From: Dipteris shenzhenensis
Lineage: Eukaryota > Polypodiophyta > Polypodiopsida > Gleicheniales
DNA: 64,000 nucleotides
Reading direction: 5' to 3' (one strand)
Assembly (NCBI GenBank): GCA_047967505.1
Contig: CM106539.1
Of the stretch, positions 48,423 to 56,954 are shown piece after piece (the stretch's first letter is position 1; every line of letters starts with the position of its first letter). Made by a program: the position numbers and the translations under genes. The notes under the pieces are model-generated. The model was not told the origin of the DNA and made no database searches. It worked only from the letters and a program-made list of their open reading frames with translations.

Positions 48423-49861
48423 ATGGTGAATAAAAACCATGGCCGTTCTTGTGGAAGATGCTCTGTGGATGATAATGCTATGAAGGCAGAATTATACCAC
48501 ACATCCTTACCCCATCGACCTACTTCTTCTATTTCATCGGTAGAGAATTCAAGTACAGTCAAAACGGAAGGATTTTGGGAAAGGTTTAGTGTTTCGAAAG
48601 GAGCATGGGTGCTCATGCAACCTAGCAAAAGAAAAAGACCCCAGACAAAAAACATTTTCTTGGCGTCATGGAAGGGAAGAGTACGAGATTTTAAAATCAC
48701 CAGAGGGAAGATATTCGTGAAAGAGGTTTTGATTCAGCATGTGTACATGCATAAAGAACTTATCTTGCGAGATTATCCAAAAGATCTTCCGCAACACAGG
48801 CCTAATTGTATAATTTTCTATTGTGGTTTTTTTCTTTACGAGGTGTATGGATTTTTAAGATGAAGCTTTCTCTCTTTGCTTGTTGACATTCTTGTGTTGT
48901 TTTATTTCAGATTTATATCCTTCATCGTATGAGACATGGCAAAACATCGATTGTATTCTGGGATTTATAGATGTTTTGCATGGATTGATAGGAGAACAAC
49001 AATACCAAGGTCGATGTGCAACAGAGCTAGCTCAATCAGGTATATTTTTTATTGATCATTTTTATCAGTTGCTGGACAATGCTAACACACATGGTGTGTT
49101 AATAAAACAAGACCTTCTGGCATGGAATTCAGTGGATTGGCCTCACCCACATTCTAGTGTTATAGAGGCATATAGGGCCAAGCTTTTCAAAGAAGTACAG
49201 AAAGCTCTGAGGCCCAATATTACCACAAGGATGATAAAAATTTCTTTATGCATGCCTCTCACAGTTTTTGTGGACTTGTTTAATACATTTCCAGTGAAGG
49301 TTTCAAAAACAATGTTCACAGTTAAAGCAACAAGTTCGGCATGCATGCCACAATTTTTGGATAAAGGTTGGGATAAGAAGACATGAAGTTCAGTGTTTTG
49401 TGAGGTTGTCCAACCTTCTATGCAACTGAAGTATATGGTTGCATCACAAAATTTTATTTTCTCTTTTTATTACAAGCGCAGTCGAATGCTAGGCACAAAA
49501 CTAGTCCCAATGGATCAAGATGAAGAGTCTTTTGGTACAGAAAATAAACTTCTTGATATTGATGTTGTTGAGAATGGTGATGTGCTAGTCAATATCTCAT
49601 TAAGAGAATGTTGCTCCCTGGCTCAATTGTGTAATGACATTCTGTTTGAGACTGAAGGTTCTATTTCAAACGACTTTTTATTTATCTACAACAACAAAAA
49701 GGTACACTATCTGATTTATCCTAGTCTCATTAAGCATTGCTATTAGTTTACTTTACTGCTCTGATTCATATTGCTTTTTTGCAGTTGCTCAAAAGAAGAG
49801 AGAGCTCAATAAAAATCAAAGACATTGAAAATTTAAAAATTGAGATAACACAGACTCCATA
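48423..49861 (+). CDS. Gene A: unknown multi-exon protein of the 12-kb element
   Basis: I do not recognise this protein. A 5' untranslated exon appears to end at 48310 (AG|GTAAGA), and the intron ends in TTGTTACAG at 48407. The likely start is ATG at 48423 (MVNKNHGRSCGRCS). The first coding exon runs to about 48807; joining to 48911 keeps the frame and gives a tyrosine-rich YLYPSSYETWQ segment. The middle reads IDCILGFIDVLHGLIGEQQY and LAQSGIFFIDHFYQLLDN. The last exons (about 49477-49701 and 49785-49861) end KIEITQTP. One exon-exon frame near 49340-49480 is unresolved. Basic KRKRP stretches could be nuclear signals. It is the leftmost gene of the element. Confidence 0.5.
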
Positions 49862-49956
49862 AACAAAGGTTTTGTATTCAATCAAGTAAGATTTTATATA
49901 GAAGTGTTTAGTTAAACATGTAGAACATATTTCTGACATCCATTTTCTATTTATGT

Positions 49957-51330
49957 ATAGCTTGATCCAGAGGCTTCTCTACATGGTCCAAGATCTCAGT
50001 ATCATCATTTTTTGGAGAATCTTTTTTCTGCTGCTCCATCCTGTACTGTACAGTATGTTGGTGCTGCTCCATTGTCACCTCCACTGCCCCAGGAGCATCT
50101 GTGTGATGCTGCTCCATCTTCTCCTCAACAACATCAGCAGCAGGTCCTTGCTCCTGTGGCTTCTCCTCCTCAGCACTAGGTGCTTGCTCCTGTGGCTTCT
50201 CCTCCTCAGCACTAGGTGCTTCATCTGTGGCGTCAAGGTGTATGACACCTTCTTATACTTTAGAGCTCTCACCCAACTCCACAGTAGCTGGTACAATAAG
50301 TTTGGGGGAGGCATAGCTCAAAAACCTCCGAATTGTATGAGCTCTAAAATTATATACATAGTTTGAGCTGAAGCTATCTTCTTTCATCTGCAATGGCATA
50401 TGATAATTTAGAACACTTTGTATCATTATGAATTATCTTCAAGCTAAATGAAAATTATTTTTTCTTACAAGGTCTGGCTGTTCTTTCTCAAAATAGCTTG
50501 AGAGTAGATATTTGGCATTGATCAGCACTCTCCATCCACAGCTACTTGAATCATCTTGTTGTGATGTCTGTACAATTGGAAAGATATCTTAGAAACTATT
50601 AACATCTGAACAAAACAAAATTATTCAATAAGTTCAAAGGCATAGCATGAAATAGACATCTGTAGAGGGAACGATTTTTTACCTCTAGATTTATTGGCTC
50701 TATTGAATCCAAAAGAGAGACATTAGGAGGACAGTGATCCAATGCTTCTAGAGGCCTTCCAATACAACTGCAATACATATAATTTAGTTAGTATGATATC
50801 AAAATAATGAAGTTTTAAGTTCAAAAAGCACACACATCACTTACAATTTCAGCTCTCTGTGTGTGTTTTTAAGAGAGTTGAATATAAAGCATTGCTTCTG
50901 CTGGATGTCAATAGAAACAAAACTCCAGTGGTCACTGCATAAGGAAAAAAGCATTAGGAAATCAAAGGCTACAAGAGTTCTCAATCTTAAAGAAGAATCT
51001 TAAAAGAAGCAGTCACCCACATACCTGTTATGGTATGGAAGTAGCAAAACATCCACTACATCGAAATTGCAGTGTCTGAACTAGCTAGAAATACTGATGG
51101 GAGTTTCCTTTGCATCTCTTAACTTTAAGGTCTTGAAATTTTCAACAAATAAAGGATATGCAGTAAATGAATTTACCAAGCAAGTGAATATGTGTTTTGG
51201 AATAGACGTGATCCTCCATGCTTCATGGTACATTTCTATAGTTGGGGCAACAATTTGGTCAGCAAATTGCCAACAACTCAACCAGGTTGTTGCACATGCA
51301 TTACCAGACAAAGGCAAGCAGCCTATACCC
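49957..51330 (-). CDS. Ulp1/C48-like cysteine protease with introns (partly degraded)
   Basis: Five minus-strand exons are supported by splice sites: about 51330-51025, 50934-50845, 50767-50683, 50567-50469 and 50343-49957. The first four join in frame. They give the Ulp1 fold: FDVVDVLLLPYHN, then DHWSFVSIDI (catalytic histidine), FIFNSL where the usual aspartate is asparagine, and QQDDSSSCGW (oxyanion glutamine and catalytic cysteine). C48 proteases cleave SUMO or ubiquitin-like tails. The last exon is repetitive and acidic (APSAEEEKPQEQ twice) and its frame is uncertain. A TAG at about 51081 breaks exon 1 at a probable glutamine. The N terminus is not defined. Such proteases are common cargo of large DNA transposons. 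Confidence 0.72.
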
Positions 51331-52030
51331 TAACATGGGGATTAATCAAGTAGCCAACATGCATTCTCCACACTAGGTGGGGGTTTTATGGTAGTTCTTC
51401 GATGCACCATTGGATTTCAGCCCCTCACACCATTTTAGTTTGAGTAGCCTACTCCCTAGTATGGGGATTATCTTGGTGTTGAGGATGCATGAGCTACGAT
51501 TCTGAGCACCCTTTTGTTGGACTTGAGGCCATCCTACAATTTATAGCTCCAAACCAATTAGTATGCCTAGGGTTGTTTTGGGTTCACATGGTAGATGATA
51601 GCAGTGGGAGAGAGGTCAATACTCCTCTCAACTTCTTAGTATGTTGTAAGTGTGATGATGGATGTACAGTTGTTGGTAGTGGCCACAACATGAACTATGA
51701 AACAAAAGATGTCAAGGATAAGCTCATGTTTAATGAATAACCTTGTAGGACATATGGGATGAAGCCATGCCCATTGAAGCCATGCCCAACTACTCTTTGT
51801 CACCCTAAATGACTGACCCTAACCTATAAAAGGAAGAAGTGCGTTCTGCAAAAAATACACCACCACCGTAAAGCAAGTGCAAAGAACCATTAATGTTGCT
51901 ACTTCAGTGACTCCTCATAAGCAGCCTTCCCTCTGGTGTTCTTTGAGTGGGTTACTTCAACAACCTTAACCTCATCTACCTTCAAATTCCTTGTAGGTGG
52001 AATTAATAATATGTCTCTCATCTTTATGTC
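51331..52030. other. Unassigned stretch between protease and H3-like gene
   Basis: An 83-codon plus-strand frame (51489-51740) has no recognisable motif, and GTATGGGGATTA-like phrases repeat near 51325 and 51457. A TATAAAAG-like site is at about 51826. It may hold the protease's 5' end and the H3-like gene's 3' untranslated region, or an old insertion. Confidence 0.35.
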
Positions 52031-52507
52031 CTACCATTCCACAGGATGAACAAGCTTGTCATACCTCCATCTCACTTTGGACAAAGTGTTGAAGTCTTTG
52101 GCCATCAAAGTCACCCTGTGAGCATGGGCTGCTACCAGCATTGCATCTTCAAAATATTTTTCCAAGTAATCCTCTGCCATTTCCTGTAAGGAAAGAATGG
52201 CAGTCATGTTCCACCTGAACCCAAGGTGCCAACTATCACATATTTCTCTCACCAGTCTTTGAAAAGTTGCCTTGGGGATTGCAAAGCCTATAGCTTTCTC
52301 TTGTTTCCTGATCTCCCTTAGCACACCTGCACCATGATTCAATCTCTTGGCCTTTTGCTTGAGTAGGCTCATTGGCTTACCCTTCCTGCCATGTGCAGCT
52401 CTTCCCTTTGGAGGCACACTAAATTTCTTGGTACCTGCCCCAGCTGCTGTTGCTGCAAGCCCTGACCCTTTGCCAGCTTTCCTTGCAGTTGACTTGGTTC
52501 TTGCCAT
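52031..52507 (-). CDS. Divergent histone H3-like protein carried by the 12-kb element
   Basis: An intact 158-codon frame starts MARTKSTARKAGKG, matching the H3 tail around K4 and K9. The tail is about 14 residues longer than canonical H3 and lacks the usual K27 context. The fold is clear: GVLREIRKQEKAIGF (alpha-N), FQRLVREICDSW (alpha-1), SLQEMAEDYLEKYFED (alpha-2), HAHRVTLMAKDF (loop 2 to alpha-3). Loop 1 has canonical length, so it is not a typical CENH3. A 10-residue C-terminal extension ends PVEW. I chose this ATG over one 26 codons upstream because it gives the H3 start, and TTTGCATGCAG just upstream looks like a 5' UTR splice acceptor. Only H3 is encoded here, not H4. It lies minus strand, divergent from gene B. 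Selection has kept it open while neighbours decayed. Confidence 0.88.
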   Translation of the reverse strand: MARTKSTARKAGKGSGLAATAAGAGTKKFSVPPKGRAAHGRKGKPMSLLKQKAKRLNHGAGVLREIRKQEKAIGFAIPKATFQRLVREICDSWHLGFRWNMTAILSLQEMAEDYLEKYFEDAMLVAAHAHRVTLMAKDFNTLSKVRWRYDKLVHPVEW

Positions 52508-52613
52508 CACTCTGACAAACTGCATGCAAAGCAATGGAAAGAGATTACAGCCATGGAGAACATGTTTTGACAAAAAAAAAGGCAATCACAGGGGTGGATG
52601 AAGCAACATAGAA

Positions 52614-52685
52614 AAATTTGCAATAAAACGCGATACGAGGATTTTGAAATCCTAACAGGTCCAAATCGCGTTTTCTTGCGAATTT
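52614..52685. repeat. Hairpin 1 of a four-member family
   Basis: Arms of 21 bases (52614-52634 and 52665-52685) pair at 19 positions around a 30-base loop. Arm sequence is close to GAATTTGCARCAAAAYGCGA. It lies upstream of the H3-like start codon. Confidence 0.8.
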
Positions 52686-52839
52686 TTGAAATGACATGCT
52701 AGTGCATTCCTACAGTGATTTCTCTGTCTTTACAACTAAATATAGTATGAATGGAGTTTATGCAAGAAGACTACAGCCATGGATAGCTATGGAAGTCACA
52801 AAACCAGAATGACAGGGGTGGATGAAGCAACATTTCAAT

Positions 52840-52908
52840 ATTTGCAACAAAATGCGATTTCGTCTGTTTGAAATTCCTAAGGCCTTCTCCTCACGTTTTC
52901 TTGCAAAT
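52840..52908. repeat. Hairpin 2 of a four-member family
   Basis: Arms of 18 bases (52840-52857 and 52891-52908) pair at 15 positions. It repeats hairpin 1 about 225 bases away within a local direct duplication that shares CAGGGGTGGATGAAGCAACAT. Confidence 0.72.
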
Positions 52909-53360
52909 TCATGAGGCAGCATGCTGGAATATGCCTTCAGTCATTTGAAGGTGTTTGCATATCCATGCAGGATGGATTGAGTCTATGGAAGGCAAGAAGT
53001 GTGCACAGACTGAAGGAAGAACCCATAAGAACAGTTTTACCCTCACATGCAAATATCACACTTGAAGATCTGCATTCCTACAGTGAGTTATCTGTCTTGA
53101 CAACTAAATAAAATATGGACTGAATCTATGCATTTCCATGTAGGATGGATTGTTTCTATGGTAGGCAAGAAGATTGCAGACACTGAGGGAAGAACCCATT
53201 ATTACTGACCTGAAATCTATCTGTGTGTGCTGCTGGTCAGGATGCTGATGTTGCAGAGTATGGAGGTAGGGAAGCAAGAGAGCAGAGACTGGAGGGCAAG
53301 AGGGCTGAAACAAGATACCACAAATAAGTGCAAAATACAAATAAGGCATCTTCTAAATCC

Positions 53361-53439
53361 CACACGTGTGGAATGTAGTCATTTTTCACACGTGTGGATG
53401 GGACCCAGATCTCTTGGAGTTTGAAATTTGGCACGTGTG
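53361..53439. promoter_or_regulatory. CACGTG cluster between divergent H3-like gene and gene B
   Basis: Three CACGTG cores fall in 79 bases: CACACGTGTGG at 53361-53371, the same at 53387-53397, and CACGTGTG at 53432-53439. CACGTG is the plant G-box, bound by bZIP and bHLH factors. The position between two outward-facing genes suggests a shared promoter. Confidence 0.55.
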
Positions 53440-53714
53440 AAAGGTACACTTTATGCCTTGGAACTTGTGCCATTCATGATTTCATAATCATATCCACAAC
53501 TACTCTTCCCTCCCCTGCCTCCCAATCTTTCATCCCTGCCAGGACCCTCGCATCTTCCATTTCCTTCTCTCTCTGATCCTTTCCTACCCAGCACACTCCA
53601 TCCAGACTGCAACCTGACTGAAGACTACTACCACTGCCAGATCTCCAGGTTACCTAGAGTGCAGAGTTCAAGCTAGTGAAAGAGCAAGAGATTCACCAGT
53701 GTAACTCCAACAAC

Positions 53715-56189
53715 ATGGAAAAGGAAAAAAAAGGTCAGAATTCTAGATTGTTTTCAATGTTTTTGACATAGATTTCTTCCATATGTTTTTTGACATATAT
53801 TTCTTCACTCAGCTTCAACCATCTTGTTACATATTCAATTGATACTGTCCAAGAATGTGGTAAATCACAAAGGAATTTGATTGGAGATGGATATGAATAG
53901 AACCTAGAATTTGCAACAAAATGCGAGGAGAGTGGTTTATACATCTCTAAATAGCCCATATCGCATTTTGCTGCAAATTCCTGTTAATGACACATTTCTC
54001 ATAAAAAGCTTCACTCAGCTCTAGCCTTTCTCTTGCATATCAAATCATACTGTCCAGGAATCAATGAGATGAACCTAGTGTTTGATTTGACATGCATATG
54101 AACAGAACTAGAGAATTTGCAACAAAATGCGAGGAGAGTGCTTTATATTTTCCAAATGGTCCCCCATCGCGTTTTGCTGCAAATTCCTGTGTCTGATTTG
54201 GTTCTCACTTCTACCTCATTGTTTTGCTATCTTTAGCCCTGTGGAATCCTTCCTTGATGATGAGAAATGTTTTTGCTTTGGAACAGTTGACTCCCAGGCC
54301 CCTCCTTTCAAGAGGAAGCTGGACTTCTCTGCTGCTATTATTAGGCCACAGCAATCACCAGGTGAGTCATGAGAGCTCATGAAGGAATTATCTGGTGATA
54401 TCCTATGCATTCACTGATTGCATATGTCAGCATATAGAGCTAAAGTATATAAGTTTTTGAATAGGCAAAAAGAAGAGACTGGAGCAGAATGCTGATTCTT
54501 CCATCACAAAACAAAAGGAACCAGAAGAGGACAATTCTCCAGATTTGCTCCTATTTGAGTTTCTTCACAAATGCAGGGCTCAGAGTAACTTCCACATATA
54601 CCACAGTATTTTCAACATGGAGTTCACAATGAGCTCTGTACTGGAGCATCACAAATATTTTCTTTCAGACTATTGGGATACCTTCAAAGAACTGACAGAG
54701 GCAGGAAGAATTGTGGAAGGAGAAAAGGTTTTTGTGCATATAAATCATATTGTCTCCATTGACAGGCTGAGGTACCATGTGAACAGAAGATTTGATAGCC
54801 TGCCTGATCAATATAAATTCAACTATAACTTGCACACCAGAAAGTGCAGAGTGCTTGAGGAAACCATGGCATTCCTTATGTACATTGTCTTCAGTCAGAT
54901 GTCTTTGGATGAACAAGGGCAGGAGACTGAGGAAGAAGACACATCTGAAGCAGAGGAAAAAGAGGATATTTCTTTGGTAACAGAAATGGCAGAGCAAGAA
55001 GAAGATATCAACCTTCAGGATGAGGGGCTGCAAGTGGTTGCTCTTGACCTTGTTCAACTAAGGACACAAACTCTGAGAGGAGCAGAGCCAGTTGAAGATT
55101 TTGATGTTTAGAGCAGCAACTATGCAGTGCCCATGCTTCCAGGTGTCTTGATTGGTGGAAAAGATTATGTTTTCCTCCATGATATAGAGTGTATGTTCAA
55201 TTTGAGGGAGGACTATGCCATTTCCCTTATTGCCCAGGCTTCAAGGCTTGACAAGGAGGTTGGCATAGAGGATGACCATTCACTACTAGCTTTGGAAACA
55301 ACTTTTGATCCTACAGAGGCCCTTACTTTTTGTTTCAAAGAGACTGAAAAGCTCCAAGAGCCAGATGAAGCTGCCTTCCAGCTTACATAGGAAGCTATGA
55401 ATCTCTCACCACTATACACAGAAAAGCCTAAAGAAGAGGCTGGACAAGAGGGGAGAGGAATAAATCTTTGGAAAGATGAATTGCTTGTTGCTGATGAAAA
55501 TGAGAAGGTACTTCAAATCAAATACTTTGTCTTCTGTTTAACTTTGTTTTGTAGGTTGTGTATTAGGCTCACTCCAATCTTTTGATATGTGGCAGCTACA
55601 AATTGAGGATGACACATTCCTCTAGAGATCAAGTGGAAGCACGCCGGTTGGGTTTTGCAAAATGTCAGGCCTAGCTCATTATATTCATGATCTAGGCAGT
55701 GCTAAGATCTTGATTTACCATAGGCAGTTGAGCAACAATGGAGAAGCCATTGTTTACTTCTTAAAATGTTTGTCCAGGGCTTTAGGTGGACATGATCTTT
55801 CATGGCGAAAGGAAAAGATCATTTTGATAGAGAGGTTGTCTGCCATAGATATATTTGGAGATTATGTGAATAAGCAGGCCTCTAGGGCCGCTTACTTTTT
55901 GTCTTACACTTCTTATGCATTAGCATGTGGTGTTAAGGAGCCCAAATGTCTGGAGGGCTATGGAAAACACAAGCTCATAAGGTTTCAAGAGCCACCCATG
56001 ATTGCATTAGGCCACACAATCCAAGAAGAAGAATAGGTGGAGACAGCTGAAGAAAAGGATACCCCTCCCAGACAAGCAACAGAGGCAAGCATTGATAAAC
56101 AGACAGTCGACATCAAGCCAATAAAGAAGAAAAAGACTCCAATCAAGATCAAAAAGAGAGTTCCGATCGGTAGGCCCTGGGAGAAATAG
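53715..56189 (+). CDS. Gene B: unknown spliced protein with basic C terminus
   Basis: No family is recognised. A possible first exon (53715, MEKEKK) precedes a long intron. Exon 54237-54361 gives VESFLDDEKCFCFGTVD, joins in frame to 54475-55507, and starts that exon with KKKRLEQN, a likely nuclear signal. This exon has a globular stretch (FNMEFTMSSVLEHHKYFL; VFVHINHIVSIDRLRYHV), an acidic segment (EEEDTSEAEEKEDIS) and two TAG stops (55109, 55388). After an intron (55508-55554) comes GLAHYIHDLGSAKILIYH and a tail with KPIKKKKTPIKIKKRVPIG ending at 56189. The last junction does not keep frame cleanly, so decay is likely. The lysine-rich end suggests DNA or chromatin binding. Confidence 0.5.
53907..53980. 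repeat. Hairpin 3 of a four-member family
   Basis: GAATTTGCAACAAAATGCGA at 53907-53926 pairs with 53961-53980 at 19 of 20 positions. It lies in the presumed first intron of gene B. Confidence 0.85.
54113..54186. repeat. Hairpin 4 of a four-member family
   Basis: The same arm at 54113-54132 pairs with 54167-54186 at 18 of 20 positions. It repeats hairpin 3 at 206 bases, within a direct duplication sharing ATACTGTCCA and the GAGGAGAGTG segment next to the arm. Confidence 0.85.
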
Positions 56190-56518
56190 GATTTAGTCAT
56201 CAAATATAGCACAAACATTATATTAAAGTTGAACTGATTTGTACAAAGTCTTTGATATCTGGTATGATCTTGTATAAATGAACAATAAGTTGAAGATGAA
56301 ATGATTTGTACATTTAGATAGAGTGGTGTCGTGAGATATTAAACAAACAATATATTGAAATTGTGAACGAATTGTATTACGTTTAGATCATATGTTTCAC
56401 AAAAGAAATGCTTTTGATGCATAACACCAAGAGTCACTTGTTCCACAAAAAAAAATTCTATTGACTGAGTTTGAAAACATGTGGACATAACACCAATAAG
56501 TTACAAATGAGTCCTATT
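56190..56518. other. Non-coding stretch after gene B
   Basis: AT-rich sequence of 330 bases with no gene. It probably holds gene B's 3' untranslated region. Confidence 0.5.
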
Positions 56519-56765
56519 CTCGGGGGGGTCACTATGTATAAACCCTCTATACCACGTGCGTTCAAGGCATATTTCTAAAATCCCTTATCTGTGTAATTTT
56601 TCATTAATAAAATGTACCCCTTTTCTATACAAATCTGTAAATTTTTTCCAAAAATATTTTATATATTCCCTTATGTATATTTATTTCTGTAAATTTTAGA
56701 AATAAAAAATATCCTTTTGTTGAACTCACGTGATAGGGTTACATATGATGAGTAACCCCCTCGAG
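56519..56765. mobile_element. MITE, 247 bp, copy 5, inside the 12-kb element
   Basis: It begins CTCGGGGGGGTCACTATG and ends AACCCCCTCGAG. Its interior is close to 2871-3116. Perfect 8-bp duplication GTCCTATT flanks it (56511-56518, 56766-56773). It landed between gene B and the transposase-like gene, so it is younger than the big element. Confidence 0.93.
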
Positions 56766-56954
56766 GTCCTATTCATGTTTACTTGTCCATTTGTGGTTTC
56801 TAAATATCTTCGATTCCCTCCATTGTCTATGTCTCTCTGCTGCCATTGAATTGTCTAGAGCTTGTCTTCGTCTTTGCTTTTGGGCTAGAAGAAAAGCAAG
56901 CTTGATTTTGGAGCTAGCAACTCTTCTTTTAGCATGCAGCCTCTATAGTATGCC

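Noticed and set aside
52031-52507. An ordinary host histone H3 gene
   Set aside because: Protein differs widely from canonical H3 in tail and helices, and it lies inside the inverted termini of a mobile element.
52031-52507. A centromeric CENH3
   Set aside because: Loop 1 has canonical length and the tail keeps ARTK, unlike most CENH3.
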